Below are positions 25,560 through 33,552 of a stretch of 64,000 nt of DNA, one piece after another. The position numbers and the translations under genes were made by a program. Positions within the stretch are counted from its first letter, which is position 1, and the number at the start of each line of letters is the position of its first letter. The notes beneath the pieces were generated by a model. The model did not search any database and was not told the DNA's origin. It saw nothing but the letters and a program-made list of their open reading frames with translations. The DNA is taken from NCBI GenBank assembly GCA_942493375.1, contig OW818698.1, forward strand, positions 1,860,001 through 1,924,000, in the 5' to 3' direction. This stretch comes from G942493375 sp942493375. GTDB taxonomy: Bacteria; Armatimonadota; UBA5829.

Positions 25560-25586
25560 GAAAACGGGCGGACTGATGTCCGCCCA
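25560..25586 (-). terminator. Intrinsic terminator after the TRAM gene
   Basis: On the minus strand GGGCGGAC-ATCA-GTCCGCCC followed by GTTTTCG. The stem is strong (eight G-C rich pairs) and the U-run is short. It lies about 35 bp downstream of the TRAM-protein stop. Confidence 0.7.
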
Positions 25587-25619
25587 AATGCTTGTATGAA
25601 AATATTTCAGCTGAATATC

Positions 25620-25823
25620 CTACACAGCGTAGGCAACAACTGATACTCCGAGAGCTAATTGCTGGATAGCAACAACTTCAGCTTCGACTGATTCGCCAAC
25701 CTTGTCAGCTGCCCCAACAATGACAACCATTGTGTCATCCTGAAGATGTCCAACTCCCGAAACGAAATCAAGTGCAGTCCTGTCTATTTTTACTTCAATG
25801 TGGTCTCCACGGCGATAACTCAT
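25620..25823 (-). CDS. Stand-alone TRAM-domain protein, putative RNA-binding
   Basis: 67 residues forming a single TRAM/OB-like beta barrel: GDHIEVKIDR, then GVGHLQDDTMVVIVGA, KVGESVEAEVVAIQQLALG. This is the same pattern as the C-terminal TRAM domain of YacL-type PIN proteins and MiaB/RlmD RNA-modification enzymes, but here it stands alone. Stand-alone TRAM proteins are known as RNA chaperones in archaea. GGAGG precedes the ATG. Its own terminator follows; a MITE copy (25854-25926) and a candidate RNA gene (26014-26166) lie upstream. Confidence 0.72.
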   Translation of the reverse strand: MSYRRGDHIEVKIDRTALDFVSGVGHLQDDTMVVIVGAADKVGESVEAEVVAIQQLALGVSVVAYAV

Positions 25824-25853
25824 AACTAATCTAGCCTCCGCAGTTTAATTTGG

Positions 25854-25926
25854 CCCGCATTATTCAAAATTGACCAGCTTTTGTCCCTACTACCGGCCAA
25901 AAGCGAAGCTTGGTGAATAAAGCGGG
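25854..25926. repeat. CCCGCATTATTCA family element, internally deleted copy
   Basis: Keeps both ends (CCCGCATTATTCA and TGAATAAAGCGGG) and the AAAAGCGAAGCTTGG segment, but lacks the GTGTAAATGC palindrome, giving 73 bp. It sits between the TRAM gene and the candidate structured RNA. Confidence 0.8.
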
Positions 25927-25939
25927 CTAGATTTGATAA

Positions 25940-26180
25940 ACCCACAAATGGGACCCTTAAAACACGAAATGACAAGCGCTACATAACGCCTGCCATTAAC
26001 AGATAGGAACCTTCAGTCCACACGATTGCCCGCCTCCCGGACAAAGCCGGACGGGCCGCCAGTTTCCCGGCGCGAAATCCCCTAACAGTCTTTTGGGAGC
26101 GAACCGACTCATGCCAGCTCGCAATACATTGTTCCAACTGAGCAAATCACCTCAATCAGTGGACTGCAGCATGTTGATTA
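25940..26180 (-). ncRNA. Candidate structured RNA, family not recognised
   Basis: Read on the minus strand. A closing stem of about 14 bp pairs CAGTCCACTGATTG (26153-26166) with CAATCGTGTGGACTG (26014-26028). Inside are local hairpins: GCGAGCTG/CGGTTCGC near 26100-26123, CTCCC/GGGG near 26081-26100, GCCGG-GAAA-CTGGC with a GNRA tetraloop (26058-26072), and a nested CCCG..CGGG hairpin (26030-26056). 3' of the stem, a wobble-rich hairpin spans 25971-25994 and CCCA-TTTG-TGGG-TTT spans 25939-25952. A promoter-like pair lies just upstream (26186-26214). The GNRA loop exists only on the minus strand, which sets the orientation. RNase P, tmRNA and SRP RNA motifs are absent; a divergent 6S-like RNA is possible. 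Confidence 0.5.
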
Positions 26181-26185
26181 ATTGG

Positions 26186-26214
26186 AGTATACCACCTTTA
26201 CATAGGGATTACAA
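26186..26214 (-). promoter_or_regulatory. Promoter-like element for the candidate RNA
   Basis: On the minus strand TTGTAA (26209-26214), a 17-nt spacer, then TATACT (26186-26191). Transcription would start near 26179, just upstream of the 5' half of the closing stem. Confidence 0.55.
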
Positions 26215-26408
26215 TAGGGTTTTAAGGATATTTTTTTTCGACTGTTTTTCCGTGTTTATTCAACCGTTTAGAAGTAAGCAATCAGCATTGCAAATTGACC
26301 AAATCTGAATAGAAAAACACCTGTCTTAAAGATAGATATATCAATCCTAAACCGATTAAAATATTGGAATGACGACAATGCCTGTAGTGCTACTGTTTCA
26401 ACTCCGGT

Positions 26409-26438
26409 TTGCCAGAGTGCCCTCTGAGGCTTTATAAT
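26409..26438 (+). promoter_or_regulatory. Sigma-70 type promoter of prs
   Basis: TTGCCA (26409-26414), 18-nt spacer, TATAAT (26433-26438), 73 bp before the prs start codon. The stretch 26215-26408 before it shows only A/T-rich sequence and no gene. Confidence 0.65.
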
Positions 26439-26511
26439 ATGAGTGAAATTCCCAGAACGACGTATCTTACATGGGGATTATCAGGTCTAGTTATTTGGGG
26501 GAAAACCAACG

Positions 26512-27453
26512 GTGAAGGACAGTACGCTTAAGCTATTTGCGGGAACAGCTAATCCCGAATTCGCACAGAGAATTTCCGAGCATCTTGATATACCGTTGGG
26601 TAATGTAAAGATCAAACGCTTCAGTGACGGCGAATGCTACGTGAAGTTTGCTGAATCGGTAAGAGGTGTAGACGCATTTGTTGTGCAGCCTACAGCGCCT
26701 CCCGTTGACACTAACTTGATGGAACTGCTGATCATGATGGACGCACTGCGGCGGGCCTCTGTGAAGAGCATCAATGCAGTAATACCGTATTATGGATATG
26801 CCTGCCAGGAAAAGAAGGACGTCCCAAGAGAAGCAATAACAGCTAAACTGGTAGCAAACCTGATAACTGCTGCAGGAGCTGATCGTGTTGTAACGATGGA
26901 CTTGCACGCAGGAGCCATTCAGGGGTTCTTTGATATCCCGGTCGACCATCTAACTGCGATCCCGATTTTTTCCAACTATTTCTCTGCCCTGGAACTCGAC
27001 AATGTCGTGTTTGTATCAGCAGATGAAGGTAGAGCTAAACATGTGCGAAGCGTATCCAGCCGCGTAGGCGCTCCACTTGCTGTTGGATATAAATATCACC
27101 CAGACCACCACGTTTCAAGCGTAACCCACCTCGCAGGTGATGTAAAAGACAAGACATGTGTAATTGTGGAAGATATGATCCGCACTGGTGGCTCAATCAT
27201 GGAGTGCGTAGATGCGCTTCTTGAGCACGGAGCAAAACCGGAGATCTATATAGCTGCAACTCACGGTGTATTCACAAATCAAAGCTTCGAAAAACTCTCC
27301 AGACCGGAGATCAAAGAAGTCGTCACCACGGATACTATCCCGATGCCACCCGGGGCACCGGACAAGTTCAAGGTATTGTCGGTTGCATCTATTTTCGGTG
27401 AAGCTATAAAGAGAGTTCACGAGAACCAATCTATCACTTCACTGTTCGATTAA
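26512..27453 (+). CDS. prs: Ribose-phosphate pyrophosphokinase (PRPP synthetase)
   Basis: Makes PRPP from ribose 5-phosphate and ATP for nucleotide, histidine and tryptophan synthesis. The 313-residue class I enzyme shows LFAGTANPEFAQRI, FSDGECYVKF, MDALRRASVKSINAVIPYYGYACQ, TMDLHAGAIQGFF and the PRPP-binding CVIVEDMIRTGGS. Usual bacterial Prs lengths are 310-320. GTG start with GGGGGA upstream. Seven bp separate it from the glycosyltransferase, so the four genes 26512-30582 probably form one operon. Confidence 0.96.
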   Translation: MKDSTLKLFAGTANPEFAQRISEHLDIPLGNVKIKRFSDGECYVKFAESVRGVDAFVVQPTAPPVDTNLMELLIMMDALRRASVKSINAVIPYYGYACQEKKDVPREAITAKLVANLITAAGADRVVTMDLHAGAIQGFFDIPVDHLTAIPIFSNYFSALELDNVVFVSADEGRAKHVRSVSSRVGAPLAVGYKYHPDHHVSSVTHLAGDVKDKTCVIVEDMIRTGGSIMECVDALLEHGAKPEIYIAATHGVFTNQSFEKLSRPEIKEVVTTDTIPMPPGAPDKFKVLSVASIFGEAIKRVHENQSITSLFD

Positions 27454-27459
27454 ACAGAC

Positions 27460-29079
27460 ATGACCAAACACGGCCAAGACAATATGGGGGTGGGAGTATT
27501 CCGCCCCTATCATCTAGTTTTGTTTGCTGCAGCGTTTTTTTTCCTCTATTTTGCGGGAATGGGTTCCTACCCTTTAGCAGATGCCGACGAGCCTACATAT
27601 GCCCAGGTAGGCAAAGAAATGGCTGCATCCGGCGAATGGCTCACCCCCCAGTATCATGGCAAAAACTGGTTCGATAAACCTCCAGTGTTCTACTGGCTGG
27701 CAGCAGCATCCACCCGCGTATTCGGCCCAAATGATATGGCTCCCCGTTTCCCCAGTGCAGTAGCCGGACTAGGTCTATTGGTTCTTGTATATCTTTTAGC
27801 AAGCTATGACTTCGGCAAGCGCGTCGGGTTTATTTCTGTCGTGGTTATGGCGACATGCGTCCAACAGATCATACTAGCCCGTTCATCGGTAACCGATATG
27901 ACCTTTGTATTCTTTTTGATACTTGGGCTATATGGCTACAGGCGATGGTTTGACTGTGAAAGAGGCAAAGGGATAGGCTGGGCTGTTCTACTGGGAGCAG
28001 GCACGGGCCTGGCTATGATTACCAAGGGGCCAGTCGCTCCCGTGCTTATGGGACTCGCCATACTTGTTCACATCGCCTGGATGAGAGAGTGGAAGAAACT
28101 TGCTGGAATTGAAGCCGCAATTGGAATAGTCGCTTTTGCCCTTACAGGTCTGCCATGGTATCTGGCTATGTTATATCTGCATGGTCAGGAGTTTATAGAT
28201 GGATTTCTGGTGGCAAATAACATAACCAGATTCCTGGAACCCGAACACCGTGGGACAACGGGAGGAATGCAGAGCTATCTGCTAAATATCCCCACCCTGC
28301 TAGGAATGTTCTTTCCCTGGAGTGTCTTCCTTATTCAGGGTATTCTCAAATACCGTAAGGTAAATACAGGCACAAAACTGGCATTTGTATGGACATCAGT
28401 TATCTTCGTTTTCTTCACGCTCAGCAAAACCCAACTGCCAACCTACATCTTCCCCATTTATCCAGTTGCTGCTATTTTTGTTGCACTCCTGTGGGATGAT
28501 GTCCAAAACAATCTTCGCAGTATCAAGAAAGGTATAATCGCTGGCATGATCACTACCGTATTAATTGCCGGTGTATTAATATCCTGGACCAATAATAAGT
28601 TCCCTGAAGCTGCAACTGGCGCTCAGTTGCTGAGCGGATGCCTGGCACTGGGTATGATTATTGCAGGTGTATTAATTCTTAAACTTGAAGAAAAGATAAC
28701 GGCAGTATGGGTTATTGCCGGATCGATGGTCTGTTTCACTGTGGTACTTATGAGTATGTGCATACCTGTCCTCTCCAATCGGATCAGCATGAGAGACATA
28801 GTAAATCTCGTTCCGAAATCCGGGACTCCCCTGGTGGTGGAATATAGACTGCCATACCCGAGCGCAGGGTATTATCTGGAACGTGAAGTTAGTAATATCG
28901 ATGACCCTAATTGGTATATTACGGAATTGCCAAAACCCGCTCCCGTCTTTATAATCACAAAGGAAAGTTATGGCAAAGAACTACTTGACCTGGGTGCAAA
29001 AGAGATTCTTAAGCTGGGTGGTCGTTCATTGTTTGCAAACGAGGCTGGAGTGGTTTTGAAAGGTGGAAAAGTATTTTGA
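27460..29079 (+). CDS. Membrane glycosyltransferase, GT39/GT83 (ArnT/PMT-like)
   Basis: 539-residue polytopic membrane protein. The N-terminal extracytoplasmic loop has the DADEPTYAQVGKEM signature, in which an Asp-Glu pair near residue 40 is the conserved catalytic acid site of ArnT and PMT-like lipid-linked sugar transferases; WFDKPPVFYWL follows as in ArnT. About ten to twelve hydrophobic segments are visible, then a soluble tail (about 450-539). It is likely to move a sugar from a polyprenyl-phosphate carrier to an envelope acceptor. The next gene is a DPM/ArnC-like GT2 that could charge that carrier, so the pair form a logical pathway. Confidence 0.85.
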   Translation: MTKHGQDNMGVGVFRPYHLVLFAAAFFFLYFAGMGSYPLADADEPTYAQVGKEMAASGEWLTPQYHGKNWFDKPPVFYWLAAASTRVFGPNDMAPRFPSAVAGLGLLVLVYLLASYDFGKRVGFISVVVMATCVQQIILARSSVTDMTFVFFLILGLYGYRRWFDCERGKGIGWAVLLGAGTGLAMITKGPVAPVLMGLAILVHIAWMREWKKLAGIEAAIGIVAFALTGLPWYLAMLYLHGQEFIDGFLVANNITRFLEPEHRGTTGGMQSYLLNIPTLLGMFFPWSVFLIQGILKYRKVNTGTKLAFVWTSVIFVFFTLSKTQLPTYIFPIYPVAAIFVALLWDDVQNNLRSIKKGIIAGMITTVLIAGVLISWTNNKFPEAATGAQLLSGCLALGMIIAGVLILKLEEKITAVWVIAGSMVCFTVVLMSMCIPVLSNRISMRDIVNLVPKSGTPLVVEYRLPYPSAGYYLEREVSNIDDPNWYITELPKPAPVFIITKESYGKELLDLGAKEILKLGGRSLFANEAGVVLKGGKVF

Positions 29080-29849
29080 TTGAGGGATTAAGCATTGTCT
29101 ACCCTATGTATAACGAGAAAGATAACATCCGGGAAGCAGTTTCAGAAGCCCTCAGAGTTGGTCATGAAATAACCAGCGATTTGGAGGTCGTTATCGTCAA
29201 TGACTGCAGCACCGACGGCTGCGACCGAATTGCCGATGAATTATCCTCCATCCACTCGGAAGTCAAAGTTGTTCACCATAAACAAAACCGTGGACTCGGA
29301 GGAGCCATCCGGAGCGCTTTCGATGCCGCAACCAAGCAATGGGTTCTATACATGGATGGCGATCTGCCTATAAAAATGGACGATGCCAAACTGGCGATAC
29401 CATTGACACAAGAAGCAGATATCGTCATCGGATGGAGAAAATCACGGGCTGAATCGATGAAACGCGAGATCATGTCCAAAGCCTACAACCGGATAATCAG
29501 AACGTTTTTCGACTTGCACGTAATCGATGTCAACTTCGCATTTAAGCTATGCAAAAAAAGCTTTCTGGATAAGATACTCCTGACCAGTGAGGGTTCTTTC
29601 ATTGATGCGGAGTTGTTGCTTGAAATGAAACGCGTTGGCGCCAGATTCGCTGAGATAGGACTCGATTACTACCCGAGAGTCGCAGGAGTATCCACGTTGG
29701 CGAGTAACAAAGTAGTAATCAAAATACTTGGTGAGATGCTGGCTTATCGTTTGGAGGCACATGGCAAACAATCAAACAGTTTTAGTGGTAAACGCAGACG
29801 ACTTTGGCTTGAGCGAGCAAATCAACGCGGGAATAATATCGGCATTTGA
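29076..29849 (+). CDS. GT2 glycosyltransferase, dolichol-phosphate-mannose synthase / ArnC-like
   Basis: 257 residues with the GT-A fold start VYPMYNEKDNI, the VNDCSTDGC segment, the DxD-type MDGDLPIKMDD near residues 90-100 and the HVIDVNFAFKLCKK region of polyprenyl-phosphate glycosyltransferases. No TM helices are seen. It starts with TTG overlapping the GT39 stop (TTGA). It would load a nucleotide sugar onto a polyprenyl phosphate for the adjacent membrane transferase. The last about 30 residues overlap the next gene by 89 bp and are basic and unlike the family, so the real C-terminus is poorly conserved. Confidence 0.85.
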   Translation: MIEGLSIVYPMYNEKDNIREAVSEALRVGHEITSDLEVVIVNDCSTDGCDRIADELSSIHSEVKVVHHKQNRGLGGAIRSAFDAATKQWVLYMDGDLPIKMDDAKLAIPLTQEADIVIGWRKSRAESMKREIMSKAYNRIIRTFFDLHVIDVNFAFKLCKKSFLDKILLTSEGSFIDAELLLEMKRVGARFAEIGLDYYPRVAGVSTLASNKVVIKILGEMLAYRLEAHGKQSNSFSGKRRRLWLERANQRGNNIGI

Positions 29850-30582
29850 GCATGGAATAGTCCGCAGCACTTCCCTGATGCCCAACGGTCAGGCATTCGA
29901 CAACGCACTCAACCTGGCTAAAGAACACCCCGAACTTGGTGTAGGCATACATATAAGCCTTGTTGACGAAAAACCCATTTCAAGTGCTTTAAATAGTCTC
30001 CCTGCTTCCTACAAAGCCCTGGCACTATGCCTGTTAACTGGACGAATTGGACGCAGGGATCTGACTGTGGAATGCCGTAGTCAGATCGAAAAAGTTCTCT
30101 CTACCGGCATTCACCCTACTCATCTAGACAGTCATCAACACGTTCATATACTACCTGCGCTATCGTCCATAATAGTTGACTTGGCTGTTCAATATGCTAT
30201 ACCTGGAATCAGAATTCCGCTTGATCATTCTGATTCCAAACTTAACGCACGTGGAATACAGATAGCTGTCTCCAGAATATTATCGCGAATGTTGTCTGAA
30301 AAAGCCACAAATGCTGGATTAAGGATAGTGGACAGGTTCTTCGGATTAGCAGAATCAGGACATATCACCGAAAACGTAATCCTGCAGGCAATTACCAAAT
30401 CATCAAACGGAATCAATGAACTAATGTGCCATCCGGGGTTTGGCGATCCTCAAGCAAGTGGTAGATACAAATGGGGATACACCTGGAACGCAGAAGTCAA
30501 CGCCTTGTGTTCAGAACAAGTAATGTCAACTATCCTTGAGCATGGAATCACACTAACCTCATTTGCCCAGGCCTGGGAATAA
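29761..30582 (+). CDS. ChbG/HpnK (YdjC-like) carbohydrate deacetylase
   Basis: 273 residues. Metal-binding motif VNADDFGLS near residues 8-16 (the DD is the catalytic/metal pair), HLDSHQHVH near residues 119-127, and ELMCHPGFGD, all hallmarks of YdjC/ChbG hydrolases that remove acetyl groups from diacetylchitobiose or lipid-linked sugars (HpnK). Start MANNQTVLVVN at 29761 with GGAGG 4 nt upstream; a longer start at 29728 lacks a site. With the adjacent polyprenyl-sugar transferases, an HpnK-like role in modifying lipid-linked sugars is likelier than chitin use. Confidence 0.86.
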   Translation: MANNQTVLVVNADDFGLSEQINAGIISAFEHGIVRSTSLMPNGQAFDNALNLAKEHPELGVGIHISLVDEKPISSALNSLPASYKALALCLLTGRIGRRDLTVECRSQIEKVLSTGIHPTHLDSHQHVHILPALSSIIVDLAVQYAIPGIRIPLDHSDSKLNARGIQIAVSRILSRMLSEKATNAGLRIVDRFFGLAESGHITENVILQAITKSSNGINELMCHPGFGDPQASGRYKWGYTWNAEVNALCSEQVMSTILEHGITLTSFAQAWE

Positions 30583-30636
30583 ATATCGTTCTTGTATATA
30601 GCTAACCTTACATATACCTTATAAAGCCAACAATAA

Positions 30637-30665
30637 TTGACACCCGAGGCTTCTGGGTGTAGACT
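30637..30665 (+). promoter_or_regulatory. Sigma-70 type promoter of the TrkA-like pair
   Basis: TTGACA (30637-30642), 17-nt spacer, TAGACT (30660-30665). Two small hairpins (ACACCC...GGGTGT at 30640-30660 and GGGAC...GTCCCG at 30673-30691) overlap and follow it and could modulate the leader. Confidence 0.6.
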
Positions 30666-30717
30666 GATTTGTCGGGACCAATGTTGTCCCGTGAGATTGA
30701 AATGGAGGGATTATACC

Positions 30718-31188
30718 TTGAAGGTTGTGATACTCGGATGCGGGAGAATGGGTTCTACCATTGCTGCCAATATGTCTCGCAACGGGCACGATATTACGAT
30801 TATGGACCAGGACCCAGGCTCTTTCAGAAGACTGCCTAGAGATTTTGCAGGTAAGAAATTCGTGGGTAATGGGATAGATGCAGATGCACTTCGCAAAGCC
30901 AATCTGGAAAGCGCAGATGCGTTCATTGCTCTCACCAACGGTGACAACCGTAACATAATGTCCGTTCAAATAGCAAAAGTTCAGTTCAATGTTCCTAAAG
31001 TCCTCGCAAGGATCTACGATCCGATCAGGGCTGCTGCATATGCAGAGATGGGTATAGAGACCATCTGCACCACATGCATTGGGGCTGGCATCATCCAGGA
31101 CAGAATGGAAAATAAAGACTACGCCTCTGTCGAACAATATTGCAGTCTATATGCAACACAATGTGCGGAGGATCTAGGAGATGTCTAA
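30718..31188 (+). CDS. TrkA-N domain potassium-transport regulatory protein (first of a pair)
   Basis: 156 residues. The TTG at 30718 is favoured because GGAGGG lies 8 nt before it. The Rossmann-fold RCK domain has GCGRMGSTIA, MDQDPGSF and FVGNGIDADALRKA, with the conserved asparagine-rich TNGDNRNIMSVQIAK. It lacks the C-terminal TrkA-C domain. Such NAD(H)-binding subunits gate Trk/Ktr potassium uptake channels. Ends DLGDV, overlapping the second subunit by 8 bp. The membrane subunit (TrkH/KtrB) is not in the window. Confidence 0.82.
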   Translation: MKVVILGCGRMGSTIAANMSRNGHDITIMDQDPGSFRRLPRDFAGKKFVGNGIDADALRKANLESADAFIALTNGDNRNIMSVQIAKVQFNVPKVLARIYDPIRAAAYAEMGIETICTTCIGAGIIQDRMENKDYASVEQYCSLYATQCAEDLGDV

Positions 31189-31855
31189 ACAAAACCCCAT
31201 TTATGTGATACTTGTAGGTGGTGGCAAAGTTGGATACTACCTGACCAAAGAACTACTGGCAGCCGGACACGAAGTAGTGCTGGTAGACAAAGACCCACGT
31301 GTAGTCAGCCGCTTGACTGAAGTTTTCGGTGAAACAGTTGTCCTTGGTGATGGTTGTGAAGTCCGGACAATGTCAGAGATCGGAATGGCCCGTGCAAATG
31401 TCGTAGTAGCAGTTACAGGCGATGATGAGGATAATCTGGTCATCTGCCAGATGGCAAAACGCAAGTTCCACGTCCCACGGACAATCGCTCGCGTAAACGA
31501 CCCCAAGAATGAAGTGCTTCTAAAAGAGCTCGGAATCGACCAGACAGTCAACAGCACCAGAATCATATACAACCTGCTGGAACAGCAGATAGAATCCGGT
31601 GAGGTTATTCCGCTTGCAGCTCTGAAAAAGGGTGAGATCGAAGTTGTGGAAGTTGATATCCATGAGGGTTCACCGGCAGACCAGATGAAAGTCGGTCAGC
31701 TGGATCTTCCACCCAACACGGTTATTATCTCGATTATCCGGGATGAGCATGCAATTCTGCCCCATGCGGATACTAAACTGAGGGTTGGAGACAGCGCCAT
31801 AGTGCTTCTCAAAACTGGACGAGACAAAGACTTGCGGTCAGTGTTCTCCGCATAG
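31181..31855 (+). CDS. TrkA-family potassium-transport regulatory protein (TrkA-N plus TrkA-C)
   Basis: 224 residues. Residues about 8-130 form the RCK NAD-binding domain (GGGKVGYYL, DKDPRVVSRL, TGDDEDNLVICQMAKRKF); residues about 145-224 form the TrkA-C domain (VDIHEGSPADQ, VIISIIRDEHAILPHADTKL, LRVGDSAIVL). This is a complete KtrA-like architecture. It overlaps the preceding half-length subunit, an arrangement seen where the two form a heteromeric gating ring. The channel partner is not adjacent. Confidence 0.86.
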   Translation: MSKQNPIYVILVGGGKVGYYLTKELLAAGHEVVLVDKDPRVVSRLTEVFGETVVLGDGCEVRTMSEIGMARANVVVAVTGDDEDNLVICQMAKRKFHVPRTIARVNDPKNEVLLKELGIDQTVNSTRIIYNLLEQQIESGEVIPLAALKKGEIEVVEVDIHEGSPADQMKVGQLDLPPNTVIISIIRDEHAILPHADTKLRVGDSAIVLLKTGRDKDLRSVFSA

Positions 31856-31898
31856 GCTTTGCATAATCAGTTCAAACGATCAATATAATCCAAAACAT

Positions 31899-31938
31899 AG
31901 CCTTGGAATATGCCAACAAGCATATTCCGAGGCTTTTT
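31899..31938 (+). terminator. Intrinsic terminator after the TrkA pair
   Basis: AGCCTTGGAATATGC and GCATATTCCGAGGCT flank CAACAA, then TTTTT. Strong, near-perfect stem. An ATG at 31910 lies inside the stem and so is not the start of the next gene. Confidence 0.9.
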
Positions 31939-31951
31939 CAGGCAGGCCTAT

Positions 31952-32440
31952 ATGTGTTCCATTGAATTGAATATCAGACAATTGACTGCAGCAGATACCC
32001 CCCAGGCGGTAAGCTTCTATGCATTACTCCCTGAAAGCGTAACAAGCCTATATTTACCATTCAGCGATCCAAATGAGGCTGTTATTCGTCAGCATCTGGA
32101 ACAGTCCGATTCAGGCAAGCATATCAGTCTAGGAATTGTTGATGAAAATGGGGTAATGCTGGGCCACTGTTTCATTCTGTTAATCAAAGAAGACAAACCG
32201 ATCTTTGGAATAGGACTTTCTCCGGATGTTCATGGAAAAGGTTGGGGCTGGAAGATCGCTCAGGACATCCTGGACCGCGCGGACGACCTTGGACTGCCGC
32301 TGGTCACATTGACCGTCGTCAAGCGCAATGAGAAAGCCTGTAAGCTATACGAATCACTTAGCTTCGTTATCACTGGTGAATGCACTTTCCGCGAACCGGC
32401 AGATAGTTGGGAAATGGAACGTCCGCGTCCACAGCAATAA
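31952..32440 (+). CDS. GNAT family N-acetyltransferase
   Basis: 162 residues with the GNAT fold: IRQLTAADTPQAVSFY, the central beta-strand LGIVDENGVMLG, then GIGLSPDVHGKGWGWKIAQDIL, where the pyrophosphate-binding loop of acetyl-CoA is of the V-x-G-x-G type, and NEKACKLYESLSF near the C-terminus. The start at 31952 is selected because the upstream ATG sits in a terminator and AGGCAGG lies just before it. Substrate unknown. Single-gene unit followed by the full-length MITE at 32445. Confidence 0.8.
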   Translation: MCSIELNIRQLTAADTPQAVSFYALLPESVTSLYLPFSDPNEAVIRQHLEQSDSGKHISLGIVDENGVMLGHCFILLIKEDKPIFGIGLSPDVHGKGWGWKIAQDILDRADDLGLPLVTLTVVKRNEKACKLYESLSFVITGECTFREPADSWEMERPRPQQ

Positions 32441-32444
32441 TTTG

Positions 32445-32565
32445 GTTACAGTTCAGAGTTGCCGGTATTTGTCATCCTGAGGAACGAAGGATCTGCTTTC
32501 CATCCAGAAAAAGCAGATCCTTCGTTCCTCAGGATGACAATGTTCCCATATTACTGAACTGTTAC
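32445..32565. repeat. GTAACAG...GTCATCCTGAGG family element, full copy
   Basis: Second full copy: arms GTTACAGTTCAG and CTGAACTGTTAC outside, GTCATCCTGAGGAACGAAGG inside. It starts just after the GNAT stop and ends 24 bp before the aldo/keto reductase ATG. Confidence 0.88.
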
Positions 32566-32589
32566 ATAATTTGCCCACATTCTTTATAT

Positions 32590-33552
32590 ATGGATAATGA
32601 GATTATGCAAAAACAACTCCTTGCAGACCTGCACATTTCCAGGCTGACGCTTGGGACAGTACAGTTTGGGATTCCTTATGGAGTCGCTAACAAGACCGGT
32701 ATGCCTGATTACGAGGACGTCAAGGAGATAATATCAGCGGCATACGAACACGGCATCACCTGCCTTGACACAGCCGCCGCATATGGAACCAGTGAGGAGA
32801 CCATTGGTCGGGCATTGGCAGATCTCAACATCAAGGATAAAGTAACAGTCGTCACCAAAGCTGCACACATAGACATAGATACACCTCCAGTAGAAGTAAA
32901 AAAAGCATTTGAAGAGACCATAACTCGTTCCATAACACGCCTTGGTATTGACCCTCTACCGTTGGTGTTAATTCACGATGAAACCAACATCCCCTTGCTG
33001 GAGTACCTGGAACCACTTAAACAAAAAGGGCTGGTCAAACACATCGGAGCATCCGTCCAATATACTTCATGGGCAAAAAAGGCTATCGACAGCGAATGTG
33101 TGGAAGCCATTCAATGGCCCGGCAACATGCTGGATATGAGATATGAACGCGAGGGGCTTTACGACCTGGCAGCAGGCAAGTGCGCAGTCTTTCTTCGCAG
33201 TGTTTATCTTCAAGGGCTTCTCGTAATGTCCGATGCCGAAACACCAAACCACCTAAAAGAGATCATTCCAATCCGCACCAGACTCAACGAAATCGCCCAT
33301 CAGGCCGGGATTGATATTCAAGAAATGGCCATGCGATATGCTCTGAGCCTCGCAGGTTGCGCATCTATATTGGTTGGAGTAGAATCTGTCTCGCAGGTTA
33401 TATCTAATATCAAGGTAATGGACAAAGGTCCCCTGCCCTCTGATGTCCTGCAGATAATAAGAAACATTGTGCCGGATATTACAGAAGATATAATCCTGCC
33501 CGTAAACTGGGTCGCAAGAGCAGCCAGAGAAGCAAAATCATCCAATGCCTGA
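32590..33552 (+). CDS. Aldo/keto reductase
   Basis: 320 residues. A (beta/alpha)8 AKR: LTLGTVQFGIPYGVAN at the start, CLDTAAAYGTSEETIG with the catalytic Asp and Tyr, VTKAAH with the Lys, LVLIHDE with the His. It resembles the Gfo-linked and plant-like AKR12/AKR13-type aldo/keto reductases. The start MDNEIMQ at 32590 fits the family; the in-frame extension upstream passes through a MITE and is not coding. Another AKR domain occurs in the fusion protein 240 bp downstream. NADPH-dependent reduction of a sugar-derived aldehyde is the likely role; substrate unknown. Confidence 0.85.
   Translation: MDNEIMQKQLLADLHISRLTLGTVQFGIPYGVANKTGMPDYEDVKEIISAAYEHGITCLDTAAAYGTSEETIGRALADLNIKDKVTVVTKAAHIDIDTPPVEVKKAFEETITRSITRLGIDPLPLVLIHDETNIPLLEYLEPLKQKGLVKHIGASVQYTSWAKKAIDSECVEAIQWPGNMLDMRYEREGLYDLAAGKCAVFLRSVYLQGLLVMSDAETPNHLKEIIPIRTRLNEIAHQAGIDIQEMAMRYALSLAGCASILVGVESVSQVISNIKVMDKGPLPSDVLQIIRNIVPDITEDIILPVNWVARAAREAKSSNA

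Noticed and set aside
26105..26160. tRNA-like GCTCAGTTGG and GGTTCGCTCC words on the minus strand
   Set aside because: No cloverleaf can be drawn (D- and T-arms do not close), and the words lie in hairpins of the candidate RNA.
31910..31951. Earlier ATG for the GNAT gene
   Set aside because: It lies in the stem of a strong intrinsic terminator and has no ribosome-binding site.
32407..32589. N-terminal extension of the aldo/keto reductase
   Set aside because: It would translate the family B palindrome; the ATG at 32590 starts the recognisable family sequence.
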